DNA of 64,000 nt from Shinella pollutisoli (GTDB taxonomy: Bacteria; Pseudomonadota; Alphaproteobacteria; Rhizobiales; Rhizobiaceae). The translations under genes and the position numbers were made by a program. Positions 36,900 through 46,460 of this stretch are shown piece after piece; position 1 is the first letter of the stretch, and each line of letters starts with the position of its first letter. The stretch is from positions 21,023-85,022 of the forward strand of contig NZ_JANFDG010000025.1 in NCBI RefSeq assembly GCF_024609765.1, given 5' to 3'. The notes under the pieces were generated by a model. The model worked only from the letters and a program-made list of their open reading frames with translations. It did not search any database and had not been told where the DNA came from.

Positions 36900-38789
36900 G
36901 TGGCAACAGACACGAACAGGACGGTATCGGCCGACAGCAGCAATCCGTTGCGCACCATCGTCAACCTCTGGCCCTACATGTGGCCGTCCGACCGGGCGGA
37001 CCTGAAGATGCGGGTCGTCTGGGCGACGGTGTTCCTCATCGCCTCCAAGGTCGTGCTGCTGCTGGTGCCCTATTTCTTCAAATGGGCGACGGACGCGCTG
37101 ACGGGCAGGGCGGACGTGCTCCTGCCGGCCTTCCTCGCCGGCGCCGTCATGCTGGTCTTCGCCTACAACGCCGCGCGCATCCTGCAGGCGGGGCTGAACC
37201 AGTTGCGCGACGCGCTCTTCGCCAGCGTCGGCCAGTACGCCGTGCGCCAGCTCGCCTACCGCACCTTCGTCCACCTGCACCGCCTGTCGCTGCGCTTCCA
37301 CCTGGAGCGGCGCACCGGCGGGCTCTCGCGCGTCATCGAGCGCGGCACGAAGGGCATCGAGACCATCGTCCGCTTCACCATCCTCAACAGCGTGCCGACG
37401 CTGATCGAGTTCCTGCTGACGGCGGCGATCTTCTGGTGGGGCTACGGCTTCGCCTATCTCGCGGTCACGGCGGTCACCGTCTGGCTCTATATCTGGTTCA
37501 CCGTCAGGGCGAGCGACTGGCGCATCTCCATCCGCCGCGCCATGAACGACAGCGACACCGAGGCCAACACCAAGGCGATCGACTCGCTCCTCAATTTCGA
37601 GACGGTGAAATATTTCGGCAACGAGGAGATGGAGGCCCGCCGCTTCGACCAGTCGATGGCGCGCTACGAGAAGGCGGCGACCGAGGTCTGGACCTCGCTC
37701 GGCTGGCTGAACTTCGGCCAGGCGGTGATCTTCGGCGCCGGCATGGCGGCGATGATGGCGATGTCGGCGTTGGCCGTCCAGCGCGGCGAGCAGACGGTCG
37801 GCGACTTCGTCTTCATCAACGCCATGCTGATCCAGCTCGCCATCCCGCTCAACTTCATCGGCTTCGTCTATCGCGAGATCCGCCAGGGACTGACCGACAT
37901 CGAGCAGATGTTCGCTCTCCTCGAGGTGGAGGAGGAGGTGCAGGACCGGCCGGGCGCGCCCGACCTCGTCGTCACCGACGGCGCCATCGTCTTCAGGGAC
38001 GTGCATTTCGCCTACGATCCGGCGCGCCCCATCCTCAAGGGCGTGAGCTTCGAGGTGCCGGCGGGCCGCACGGTGGCGGTGGTCGGCCCGTCGGGTGCCG
38101 GCAAGTCGACGCTGTCGCGCCTGCTCTACCGCTTCTACGACGTGCAGCAGGGGACGATCACCGTCGACGGGCAGGACGTGCGCGACGTCACGCAGAAGAG
38201 CCTGCGCAGCGCCATCGGCATGGTGCCGCAAGACACCGTGCTCTTCAACGACACGATCGCCTACAACATCCGCTACGGCCGCCCGGGCGCGAGCGACGCG
38301 GATGTGGCAGCCGCCGCCGAGGCCGCGCAGATCGGCAGCTTCATCCGCCACCTGCCGGAGGGTTTTTCCGCGATGGTCGGCGAGCGGGGCTTGAAACTTT
38401 CGGGCGGCGAGAAGCAGCGCGTGGCGATCGCCCGCACGATCCTGAAGAGCCCGCCGATCCTCATCCTCGACGAGGCGACCTCGGCGCTCGATACCCGCAC
38501 CGAGCAGGAGATCCAGGCGGCCCTCGACGTGGTGTCGCGCAACCGCACGACGCTCGTCATCGCCCACCGGCTCTCCACCGTGGTCTCGGCCGACGAGATC
38601 ATCGTGCTGAAGGACGGCATGATCGCCGAGCGCGGCACCCATGGCGAGCTGCTGCAGCGCGAGGACGGCCTCTACGCCTCGATGTGGAACCGCCAGCGCG
38701 AGGCCGTGCAGGCCGAGGAGCGGCTGCAGGCGGTGCGCGAGAGCGACGAGCTGGGCATGGTGGTGCGCCATCCGGCCGCCGGAGAGTGA
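36900..38789 (+). CDS. ABC exporter, ATM1/HMT1 type
   Basis: 629-residue fused permease-ATPase. The membrane domain holds the Atm1 signature region (MNDSDTEANTKAIDSLLNFE, then TVKYFGNEEMEA), which in mitochondria and bacteria is linked to export of glutathione-based sulfur or metal conjugates. The ATPase has Walker [10 protein letters not shown], signature LSGGEKQRVAIART and Walker B ILILDEATSALD. The start is a GTG at 36900 (VATDTNRT), chosen because family homology begins soon after; ribosome-binding support is modest (caggacgac). A repeat rather than a gene follows. Confidence 0.93.
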   Translation: MATDTNRTVSADSSNPLRTIVNLWPYMWPSDRADLKMRVVWATVFLIASKVVLLLVPYFFKWATDALTGRADVLLPAFLAGAVMLVFAYNAARILQAGLNQLRDALFASVGQYAVRQLAYRTFVHLHRLSLRFHLERRTGGLSRVIERGTKGIETIVRFTILNSVPTLIEFLLTAAIFWWGYGFAYLAVTAVTVWLYIWFTVRASDWRISIRRAMNDSDTEANTKAIDSLLNFETVKYFGNEEMEARRFDQSMARYEKAATEVWTSLGWLNFGQAVIFGAGMAAMMAMSALAVQRGEQTVGDFVFINAMLIQLAIPLNFIGFVYREIRQGLTDIEQMFALLEVEEEVQDRPGAPDLVVTDGAIVFRDVHFAYDPARPILKGVSFEVPAGRTVAVVGPSGAGKSTLSRLLYRFYDVQQGTITVDGQDVRDVTQKSLRSAIGMVPQDTVLFNDTIAYNIRYGRPGASDADVAAAAEAAQIGSFIRHLPEGFSAMVGERGLKLSGGEKQRVAIARTILKSPPILILDEATSALDTRTEQEIQAALDVVSRNRTTLVIAHRLSTVVSADEIIVLKDGMIAERGTHGELLQREDGLYASMWNRQREAVQAEERLQAVRESDELGMVVRHPAAGE

Positions 38790-38867
38790 GCGAATTGCGA
38801 ATGGCGGATAGCGAATAGTGATCGGAGTTTTGCCGCTATTCGCCATTCGCTACTCGCCATTCGCGCC
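38789..38867. repeat. cgaatag-family palindromic repeat, copy 1
   Basis: Left arm of gcgaat-type units (38789-38817) and right arm ctattcgccattcgctactc (38837-38866) form an imperfect long hairpin between the atm1-like gene and psd. The right arm shares cattcgctactcgccat with the end of the repeat at 56581-56677. Confidence 0.7.
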
Positions 38868-38912
38868 ATTTCGCGCTAACCCATCCCCCCGACGTCAAGG
38901 AGACACCCGAAG

Positions 38913-39611
38913 ATGAGTTTGGTCGATACGATCCGCAGCACCCTGGTCCCGATCCATCGGGAAGGCTGGAAGTTCGTGGCCGGCTTCTTCCTCGCCTCGC
39001 TGGTGCTGGGGCTCCTGTGGAAGCCGCTGATGTGGATCGGCTTCGTGCTGACGGTCTGGTGCGCCTATTTCTTCCGCGATCCCGAGCGCTTCACGCCGCA
39101 GGACGACGACCTCGCCGTCAGCCCGGCCGACGGGCGCGTCTCGGCGGTGGGGCTGGTGACGCCGCCGGTCGAGCTGGAGCTCGGCGCCGAGCCGATGCTG
39201 CGCATCTCCGTCTTCATGAACGTCTTCAACTGCCATGTGAACCGGGCGCCGATGCGCGGCCGCGTCTCCTGGGTCTCCTACCGCCCGGGAAAATTCCTCA
39301 ACGCCGATCTCGACAAGGCGAGCGAGGAGAACGAGCGCAACGGCATCGTCATCGACACCGCGCACGGCTCGATCGGCGTCGTGCAGATCGCCGGCCTCGT
39401 CGCCCGCCGCATCCTGTGCTGGACGTCGATCAACACGCATCTGGAGGCCGGCGAGCGCTTCGGCCTCATCCGCTTCGGCTCGCGCCTCGACGTGTTCCTG
39501 CCGGCCGGAGCCCAGCCGCGCGTCACCGTCGGCCAGACGGCGATCGCCGGCGAGACGGTGCTCGCGGAGTTCAAGTCGGACAAGGGGCCGGTGGTCAGCC
39601 GCCGCGGTTGA
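38913..39611 (+). CDS. psd: Phosphatidylserine decarboxylase (short form)
   Basis: 232-residue proenzyme that converts phosphatidylserine to phosphatidylethanolamine at the inner membrane. It self-cleaves to make a pyruvoyl group from the Ser in [11 protein letters not shown], the GS site of the short archaeal/rhizobial-type enzyme. Landmarks are [34 protein letters not shown] and the N-terminal membrane segments. An aaggaga site precedes ATG 38913. pssA follows 47 bp later, making a phosphatidylethanolamine operon. Confidence 0.96.
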   Translation: MSLVDTIRSTLVPIHREGWKFVAGFFLASLVLGLLWKPLMWIGFVLTVWCAYFFRDPERFTPQDDDLAVSPADGRVSAVGLVTPPVELELGAEPMLRISVFMNVFNCHVNRAPMRGRVSWVSYRPGKFLNADLDKASEENERNGIVIDTAHGSIGVVQIAGLVARRILCWTSINTHLEAGERFGLIRFGSRLDVFLPAGAQPRVTVGQTAIAGETVLAEFKSDKGPVVSRRG

Positions 39612-39658
39612 CATGAGGGCCGGTTGACATGAGGGGTAGGGCGACGTAGCGAGGAACG

Positions 39659-40513
39659 ATGGAAACGCCATTTCCGCCCTATGAGCCGAACGGATCGAAC
39701 CACGAGGCCCGTGGGCCGCGCCTCAGGGAAATCCCGCTGAGGCTGCTCGTTCCGAACGTCATCACCGTGCTTGCCATCTGCGCCGGGCTCACCGGCGTGC
39801 GGCTCGCCTTCGAGAACCGCTATGAGCTCGCCGTCGGCATGGTGCTGCTCGCCGCCTTCCTCGACGGCATCGACGGCCGCGTCGCGCGCCTCCTGAAGGC
39901 GACGTCGAAATTCGGCGGGCAGATGGATTCGCTCGCCGACATCGTCAATTTCGGCGTCGCGCCCGCGCTGGTGCTCTACGTCTTCATCCTCGACCAGGCC
40001 CGCTCCTTCGGCTGGATCGCCGCGCTGATCTACGCGATCGCCGCCGGCCTCCGGCTCGCCCGCTTCAACGTCATGTCGGAACGGGAGACGAAGGCGAGCT
40101 GGCAGACGGAATATTTCGTCGGCGTGCCGGCGCCGGCGGGCGCCATGCTGGTGCTGCTGCCGGTCTATGTCGGCTTCCTCGGGCTGGCGCCCTCCGCCGC
40201 CTTCGCCTATCTCGCCTCCGCCTATACGGTCCTCATCGGCTTCCTCTTGGTGAGCCGCCTGCCGGTCTGGTCCGGCAAGTCGGAGGGAAGCCGCATCCGC
40301 CGCGATCTCGTGCTGCCCGGCATCCTGCTCGTCGTGCTCTATGTCGCGACCCTGATGAGCTTCACCTGGGAGACGATGGTGGTGACGGTCGCCGCCTATC
40401 TCGCGAGCCTGCCCTTCGGCGCGCGCTCCTGGCAGAAAAAGTACGGCGGCTGGACCGCGCCGCCCGCCACCTCCACCGCAAGCGAATTCCCCGAGGAGAA
40501 CGACGGCGCCTGA
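39659..40513 (+). CDS. pssA: CDP-diacylglycerol-serine O-phosphatidyltransferase
   Basis: 284-residue integral membrane enzyme that makes phosphatidylserine from CDP-diacylglycerol and serine, supplying Psd. The CDP-alcohol phosphotransferase motif is complete, starting DGIDGRVARLL and continuing GGQMDSLADIVNFG. About eight hydrophobic segments. A terminator follows, closing the psd-pssA unit. Confidence 0.96.
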   Translation: METPFPPYEPNGSNHEARGPRLREIPLRLLVPNVITVLAICAGLTGVRLAFENRYELAVGMVLLAAFLDGIDGRVARLLKATSKFGGQMDSLADIVNFGVAPALVLYVFILDQARSFGWIAALIYAIAAGLRLARFNVMSERETKASWQTEYFVGVPAPAGAMLVLLPVYVGFLGLAPSAAFAYLASAYTVLIGFLLVSRLPVWSGKSEGSRIRRDLVLPGILLVVLYVATLMSFTWETMVVTVAAYLASLPFGARSWQKKYGGWTAPPATSTASEFPEENDGA

Positions 40514-40547
40514 GGCGCTTCGCGTTCCTTGCGAATACAATTTTGGA

Positions 40548-40583
40548 AAGCCCCGTCCATGCCCCGGACGGGGCTTGATTTTT
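40548..40583 (+). terminator. Rho-independent terminator of psd-pssA
   Basis: Perfect 11-bp stem AAGCCCCGTCC / GGACGGGGCTT with a 7-nt loop, followed by GATTTTTC, 35 bp after the pssA stop. Confidence 0.9.
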
Positions 40584-40601
40584 CGCATGCGTTCCACTAA
40601 G

Positions 40602-40626
40602 TAGCGAGCAAATAGATAGCAAGCTA
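40602..40626 (+). promoter_or_regulatory. Candidate MarR operator
   Basis: Imperfect palindrome whose ends are TAGC and GCTA with inner GC steps (tagcgagcaaat ... gatagcaagcta). It is AT-rich and lies 20 bp before the marR start. This suits autoregulation of a MarR-efflux operon; binding is unproven. Confidence 0.45.
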
Positions 40627-40646
40627 ATAATAATGGAGCCTATGCG

Positions 40647-41102
40647 ATGAGTGCGACCCCGCCGCGCGATCGCCTTCTCGACGATCTCTCCCGCGTCCAG
40701 CGCAAGATGCGCGCGCTGTTCGACGCGCGGGTGAAGGAGCAGGGGCTGACGCTGCCGCGCGCCCGCGCGCTGCTCGTGCTGGGCCGCGGCGCGGCCCTCA
40801 ACCAGCGCGAGCTCGCCGAGGAGCTCGACATCGAGACGCCGACGCTGGTGCGCCTGCTCGACGGCATGGAGAAGCAGGGCTTCATCGAGCGCCACGCGGT
40901 CGAGGGCGACCGGCGGGTGAAGCAGATCGTGCTGACGCCGCACGGCACGCACATGGCCGGCGGCGTGCGCGATCTCGCCCGGTCGCTGCGCGGCGACATC
41001 CTCCAGGGCGTCTCCGCCGAGGACATGGCGACGGTCGTGAAGGTCTTCGCCGCCATGTCGGACAACATCGCCCATGCCTGCCGGGAGAGCGTCGTCCTAT
41101 GA
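40647..41102 (+). CDS. MarR-family transcriptional regulator
   Basis: 151-residue winged-helix regulator. The DNA-binding core runs through LNQRELAEELDIETPTLVRL, LDGMEKQGFIERHAVEGDRR and VKQIVLTPHG. MarR dimers usually repress an adjacent exporter until a small ligand binds. Its stop overlaps the exporter start by 4 bp. A palindrome just upstream is a candidate operator. Confidence 0.93.
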   Translation: MSATPPRDRLLDDLSRVQRKMRALFDARVKEQGLTLPRARALLVLGRGAALNQRELAEELDIETPTLVRLLDGMEKQGFIERHAVEGDRRVKQIVLTPHGTHMAGGVRDLARSLRGDILQGVSAEDMATVVKVFAAMSDNIAHACRESVVL

Positions 41103-42748
41103 GCGCCGTGCCCGCCGTCACCGGGGAAGGGGACGAGGCGCCGGCGGCCGCATCCGCCCCTCCGCCCGCGCCCATGCCGCCGCGAAGGGCCGCCGCCTAT
41201 ATCGCCGCCTCGACGCTGCTCGCCATGACGCAGGGGTTCGGCATGAACCTCGTGGCGGCGAACATCCCGCAGCTCCAGGGCCCGCTCGGCGCCACCGGCA
41301 CGGAGGCGCTCTGGCTCGTCGCCGCCTACATGGCGCCGAACGCCTCGCTCTCGCTCGCCCTCATCAAGATCCGCAACCAGTACGGCCTTCGCCATTTCGC
41401 CGAGCTCGGCATCGCCGTCTTCCTCGTCGTCTCGGTGCTGCACGTCTTCGCGACCGATCTCGGCTCGGCGATCGTGCTGCGCTTCTTCGCCGGCATCGCC
41501 GCCGCGCCGATGTCCTCGCTCGGCTTCCTCTACATGCTGGAGGCCTTCGGGCCGGCGCGCAAGCTGACGGTCGGCCTGTCGCTGGCGCTCACCAATATCG
41601 GCCTCGCCGCGCCGCTCACCCGGCTCGTCTCGCCGCCGCTGATCGACATGGGCGGCGTGCCGGCGCTGTTCCACTTCGAGATCGCGCTCGCCATGCTCTC
41701 CTTCGGCGCGATCTACCTCTTGCCGCTGACGGCGCCGCCGCGCGTGAAGGTGATCGAGCTGCTCGACATCCCGAGCTACCTGCTGATCGCGATCGGCTTC
41801 GGGGCCGGCGCCGTCGTCCTCGTCACCGGCCGGCAATACTGGTGGACGGAGGCGCCGTGGATCGGCGTCGCCCTCGTCGTCATGATCGCCGCGCTGACGG
41901 CCGCCGCGGCAATCGAGCTCAACCGCAGGACGCCGCTCGTCGACCTGCGCTGGCTGACGAGCCCGGAGGTGCTTCACTTCGCGGCAGTGCTCATCGTCTT
42001 CCGCCTGATCCTCGCCGAGCAGACGGCGGTCGCCGGCAATTTCTTCCAGGTCATCGGCCTGTAGAACGAGCAGCTGACCGGCCTCTACGGCGTCGTGGCG
42101 CTGGCGACGGCGGCGGGCGGGCTGTTCTGCGCCGCCGTCATGAAGCCCGGCCGCGAGCCCGGCATCCACATGCTGGCGCTCCTGCTGATCGCCGCCGGCG
42201 CCTGGCTCGACAGCCGCGCGACGAGCCTCACCCGGCCGGAGCAGATGTATGCGAGCCAGGCGATGATCGCCGCCGGCGGCAGCCTGTTCCTGCCGCCCGC
42301 CATCGCCTCCGGCTTCACGCTGGCACTGAGGAAGGGGCCGCAATACATCCTGAGCTTCATCGTCGTCTTCCTGCTGACGCAGAGCCTCGGCGGGCTGGCG
42401 GGCTCGGCGGTGTTCGGCTCCTTCATCACGCTGCGCGAGAAGTTCCATTCCAACATCCTCGCAAGCTCGCTCACGCTCTCCGACCCGCTCGTCGCCGCCC
42501 GCGTCTCGCAGCTCTCCGGCGCCTACGGCCGCACCATCGCCGACCCGGCGCTGCTGCAGGCCGAGGGCGTCACGCTGCTCGGCCAGCAGGTGACGCGCGA
42601 GGCGAACGTGCTCGCCCACAACGACGCCTTTCTGCTCATCGCGCTGCTGTCGGCCGCGGCGGCGGCGGCACTCGTCGTCCACATCCTCGTCCTTCGCATC
42701 AGAGAGGCCAGAGCCCGCCCGGCGGGCGAAGCGGCCGCACAAGGTTGA
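41099..42748 (+). pseudogene. DHA2-type (EmrB-like) MFS exporter interrupted by amber codon
   Basis: A 549-codon reading frame in one phase encodes a 14-segment DHA2 multidrug exporter, but codon 322 is TAG (42062-42064). The upstream part (41099-42064, 321 residues) starts MSAVPAVTGEGDEAPAAAS and ends NFFQVIGL. The downstream part continues in the same frame as NEQLTGLYGVVALATAAGG and runs to 42748 with normal family sequence. One C-to-T change from a Gln codon explains it. The gene starts 4 bp inside marR, and the HlyD partner follows. Options are a recent nonsense mutation, two separate polypeptides (a GTG at 42095 could restart), amber suppression, or a base-call error. Confidence 0.85.
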
Positions 42749-42752
42749 TCCC

Positions 42753-43787
42753 ATGCAGAAATACGTCCGCAACACCGCGACGGCGCTCGCCGTCGCCCTC
42801 GGCCTCGCCGGCATCGGCGCCGTCCTCTACACGTGGCGGCTGCCGCCCTTCTCGAGCGCCGTCGAGACCACCGACAACGCCTATGTCCGCGGCTACGTCA
42901 CCCTGATCAGCCCGCAGCTTTCGGGCTACGTGACGGAGGTTCCGGTCAAGGACTACGAGACCGTGAGGAAGGGCGACGTGCTCGCAAGGCTCGACGACCG
43001 CATCTATCGCCAGAAGGTCGAGCAGGCGCGGGCGACGCTCGCCAGCCAGCAGGCCGCGCTCGCCAATTCCGAAGAGCAGCAGAAGGCGGCCGAGGCGCGC
43101 ATCGCCGCGAGCGCGGCGGCGGTCGACAGCGCCCGCTTCGCCCGCCTCCGGGCGGAGGAGAACTGGAACCGCGTCGAGACCCTGTCGAAGAAGGGCATCG
43201 TCGCCGAGAGCGACCGCGAGCAGGGCCGCACCACGCTCGACCAGGCGAAGGCGGCGCTCGCGCAGGCCGAGGCGGCGCTGGAGGTCTCGCGGCAGGACCT
43301 GCAGACGCTCATCGTCGGGCGCGATTCGCTGCGCGCGGCGGTGGCGGGCGCGGAGGCCGCCGTGCGGCTCGCCGAGATCGACCTGTCGAACACCGTCGTC
43401 ACCGCGCCGCGCGACGGCACGGTCGGCGAGGTCGGCGTCAAGCTCGGCCAGTACGTCGCCGCCGGCAGCCAGCTGATGGCCGTCGTGCCGGCGGAGACCT
43501 GGGTGATCGCCAATTTCAAGGAGACGCAGCTCGCCCATATCCGGCCGGGCCAGAAGGTGGTCGTCACCGTCGACGCGCTCGGCCATGCCGCGCTTGCCGG
43601 CCATGTCGAGCGCTTCTCGCCGGCCGCCGGCTCCGAGTTCAGCGTCATCCGCCCCGACAATGCCACCGGCAACTTCACCAAGGTCGCCCAGCGCGTGCCG
43701 GTGCGCATCGCCGTGGACGAGGGCCAGGCGCTGGCGCAACGCCTCGCGCCGGGCCTGTCGGTCGAGGTGACGACGGTGGTGGAATAG
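42753..43787 (+). CDS. HlyD/EmrA-family membrane fusion protein
   Basis: 344-residue periplasmic adaptor of a multidrug exporter. It has an N-terminal membrane anchor (TALAVALGLAGIGAVLYTW), a biotinyl-lipoyl half motif (TDNAYVRGYVTLISPQLSGY), a long coiled-coil hairpin (about residues 90-200) and the second lipoyl/beta-barrel part (NTVVTAPRDGTVGEVGVKLG). It is intact, four bases after the interrupted exporter gene, and would normally link that pump to an outer-membrane channel. Confidence 0.93.
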   Translation: MQKYVRNTATALAVALGLAGIGAVLYTWRLPPFSSAVETTDNAYVRGYVTLISPQLSGYVTEVPVKDYETVRKGDVLARLDDRIYRQKVEQARATLASQQAALANSEEQQKAAEARIAASAAAVDSARFARLRAEENWNRVETLSKKGIVAESDREQGRTTLDQAKAALAQAEAALEVSRQDLQTLIVGRDSLRAAVAGAEAAVRLAEIDLSNTVVTAPRDGTVGEVGVKLGQYVAAGSQLMAVVPAETWVIANFKETQLAHIRPGQKVVVTVDALGHAALAGHVERFSPAAGSEFSVIRPDNATGNFTKVAQRVPVRIAVDEGQALAQRLAPGLSVEVTTVVE

Positions 43788-43853
43788 CAGCCCGACCCGG
43801 CATTCTCCTGCCTCTCCCGTGATCTAGGGTAGGGCTATCGCCTGTGGTTCTTG

Positions 43854-43995
43854 CCCCTCACTCCTAGCCCTCTCCCCGCAAGCGGGGAGAGGGGACCTAT
43901 CCTGCGAAACGGCGAAGGTTTGGGAAAGCGATGCAGTACTTTCCCTTCTCCCCGCTTGCGGGGAGAAGGTGGCCGGCAGGCCGGATGAGGGGCAA
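43854..43995. repeat. RIME-like palindromic intergenic element, copy 6
   Basis: Borders gcccctcactcctagccctc and ggccggatgaggggc enclose hairpins ctctccccgcaagcggggag and cttctccccgcttgcgggga. It separates the exporter operon from the convergent SDR gene. The rest of the 245-bp gap has no gene. Confidence 0.87.
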
Positions 43996-44032
43996 GAGCC
44001 CGCCCGTCAAGGGAGGAGGATAAGGTGCCCGC

Positions 44033-44773
44033 TCACTCTGGCAGGCGATAATCCAGGAGGCGGCGCTGGCGCATGTCGTAGAGCTTGCCGGTCTCGGAGA
44101 AATCCGGGGAGACGAGCGTGAGGATCGCCTCGGCCACCACCGAGGGATGCTGCACCGTCTCGGGGTCCTCGCCGGGCATCGCCTGGGCGCGCATGGCGGT
44201 GCGGGTGGCGCCGGGGTCGAGCGAGGTGATGCGCAGCGCCGTGCGCCGCGTCTCGCCGGCCCAGGTGCGCGCGAGCGCCTCGACGGCCGCCTTGGAGGCG
44301 GAGTAGGGACCCCAGAACGGCTTGCACTTGTGCGCGGCGCTGGAGGAGACGACGACGGCGCGGCCGGCGTCGGACTTCATGAGCAGCGGCTCGACCGAGC
44401 GGATCAGCCGCCACGTCGCGGTGACGTTGATCGTCATCACCTTCTCGAACACCTTCGCCTCGACATGGCCGATCGGCGAGATCGTGCCGAGCACGCCGGC
44501 ATTGGCGACGAGGATGTCGAGCTTGCCCCAGCGCTCGAAGATCGAGCCGCCGAGCCTGTCGATCGCCTCCATGTCGGCGAGGTCGAAGGGCACCAGCGTC
44601 GCCGAGCCGCCTTCGGCCCTGATGGCGTCGTCGAGCTCCTCCAGCCCGCCGACGGTGCGCGCGCAGGCGATGACATGCGCGCCGGCCTTCGCCAGTTCGA
44701 GCGCGGTGAAGTAGCCGATGCCGCGCGAGGCGCCGGTGACGAGCGCGATGCGGTCCGTAAGGTCGATGCTCAT
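44033..44773 (-). CDS. Short-chain dehydrogenase/reductase
   Basis: 246-residue SDR oxidoreductase. NAD(P) motif TGASRGIG, NAG motif LVANAGVLG, catalytic Ser in VVVSSSAAH and YSASK (Tyr, Lys). The C-terminus (FSETGKLYDMRQRRLLDY) is family-specific. The substrate is unknown. The start at ATG 44773 is 10 bp after the purF stop, so it is probably co-transcribed with purF. Confidence 0.92.
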   Translation of the reverse strand: MSIDLTDRIALVTGASRGIGYFTALELAKAGAHVIACARTVGGLEELDDAIRAEGGSATLVPFDLADMEAIDRLGGSIFERWGKLDILVANAGVLGTISPIGHVEAKVFEKVMTINVTATWRLIRSVEPLLMKSDAGRAVVVSSSAAHKCKPFWGPYSASKAAVEALARTWAGETRRTALRITSLDPGATRTAMRAQAMPGEDPETVQHPSVVAEAILTLVSPDFSETGKLYDMRQRRLLDYRLPE

Positions 44774-44783
44774 GCTGTTTCGC

Positions 44784-46280
44784 TTATCCGTTGCTGGCCA
44801 GAACCGAGACCTTCCGTCCCATCGTCTCGCCTTCCTTGTCAAGGAGGCGCGTCGGATAGTCGCCGGTGAAGTAGTGGTCGGTGAACTGCGGGCGGGCCGG
44901 GTTGCGGTCTTCGCCGCCGACGGCGCGGTAGAGCCCGTCGATCGACAGGAACGCCAGCGAATCGGCGCCGATGTACTTCGCCATCGCCGTAACGTCGGCA
45001 TACTGGTTGGCGAGCAGCTTGTCCTTGTCGGGCGTGTCGATGCCGTAGAAATCCGGGTAGAAGATCATCGGGCTCGCCACGCGGATATGCACTTCCTTGG
45101 CGCCCGCGTCGCGGATCATCTGCACGATCTTCAGCGACGTCGTGCCGCGCACGATCGAATCGTCGACGAGGATCACCCGCTTGCCGGCGATCATCGCCCG
45201 GTTGGCGGAGTGCTTCAATTTGACGCCGAAGGCGCGGATCTGCTGCGTCGGCTCGATGAAGGTGCGCCCGACATAGTGGTTGCGGATGATGCCGTATTCG
45301 AAGGGGATGCCGCTTTCCTGCGCGTAGCCGAGTGCGGCCGGCGTGCCGCCGTCCGGCACCGGCACCACCACGTCGCCCTCGACGGGGGCTTCCCTGGCGA
45401 GGTTGCGCCCCATGTTCTTGCGCGCGACATAGACGCTGCGCCCGCCGACGACCGAGTCCGGCCGTGCGAAATAGACGTATTCGAACAGGCAGAGCCGCTC
45501 CGGCTGTGCGTTGCCGGACTTGCGCTCCTCGATGGTGATCGAGCCGTCCTGCTGGATCTCGCAGATGACGATCTCGCCGTTCTCGACGTCGCGGATGTAT
45601 TTCGCGCCGATGATGTCGAGCGCGCAGGTCTCCGAGCAGAAGATCGGCTTGCCGTCGAGCTCCCCCATGACGAGCGGGCGGATGCCGGTCGGGTCGCGCG
45701 CGGCGATCAGCTTGGTGCGGGTGATGCCGAGCATCGAGTAGCCGCCCTCCATCTGGCGGATGGCGTCGATGAAGCGGTCGGTGGTGGAGGTGTAGCGCGA
45801 GCGGGCGATGAGATGCAGGACGACCTCGGTGTCGGAGGTCGACTGACAGATGGCGCCGCCGGCGATGAGCTGGCGGCGCAGCGTCAGCCCGTTGGTGAAG
45901 TTGCCGTTGTGGGCGACGGCGATGCCGCCCACCTCCAGCTCGGCGAAGAGCGGCTGGACGTTTCTCAGCGCCACCTCGCCGGTGGTGGAATAGCGCGTGT
46001 GGCCGATTGCCAGCGTGCCGGGCAGCTTCGCCAGCGTCGCCGGGTTCGTGTAGTGGTCGCCGACGAGGCCCATGTGCTTCTCGGTGTGGAACTGCCGGCC
46101 GTCGAAGGAGACGATGCCGGCCGCCTCCTGGCCGCGGTGCTGGAGCGCGTGCAGGCCGAGCGCCGTCAGCGTCGCGGCGTCGGGATGGCCGAGGATGCCG
46201 AAGACGCCGCATTCCTCGTGAAGCGTGTCGCCGTCGAGGTCGTCGTCGTGATGGCCAACGGGAAACTGGAAGTCGCTCAT
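44784..46280 (-). CDS. purF: Amidophosphoribosyltransferase
   Basis: 498-residue first enzyme of purine synthesis, transferring glutamine ammonia to PRPP. The N-terminal nucleophile Cys (EECGVFGILGH) is residue 24, implying a 23-residue propeptide removed on maturation, as in the Bacillus-type enzyme. The PRPP motif is VILVDDSIVRGTTS. The start at ATG 46280 (MSDFQFPVGH) is preferred to the longer frame to 46361. Confidence 0.97.
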   Translation of the reverse strand: MSDFQFPVGHHDDDLDGDTLHEECGVFGILGHPDAATLTALGLHALQHRGQEAAGIVSFDGRQFHTEKHMGLVGDHYTNPATLAKLPGTLAIGHTRYSTTGEVALRNVQPLFAELEVGGIAVAHNGNFTNGLTLRRQLIAGGAICQSTSDTEVVLHLIARSRYTSTTDRFIDAIRQMEGGYSMLGITRTKLIAARDPTGIRPLVMGELDGKPIFCSETCALDIIGAKYIRDVENGEIVICEIQQDGSITIEERKSGNAQPERLCLFEYVYFARPDSVVGGRSVYVARKNMGRNLAREAPVEGDVVVPVPDGGTPAALGYAQESGIPFEYGIIRNHYVGRTFIEPTQQIRAFGVKLKHSANRAMIAGKRVILVDDSIVRGTTSLKIVQMIRDAGAKEVHIRVASPMIFYPDFYGIDTPDKDKLLANQYADVTAMAKYIGADSLAFLSIDGLYRAVGGEDRNPARPQFTDHYFTGDYPTRLLDKEGETMGRKVSVLASNG

Positions 46281-46460
46281 TGCTGCAAGCCTTTGCTCGG
46301 GACGGTATGCGGGTTGCACGGGGTCTTGGCACATATGGATATGGCCCAAAGCCTTTGCCACCGAGACGCGGGAGCGTCGGTGGCGGTCGTCTTCATCCTA
46401 TCAAAGAATCGAGGCGCCCGCCTTCGCCGATTCCGGCGACGTGTCGCATCCCGTCCAGTC

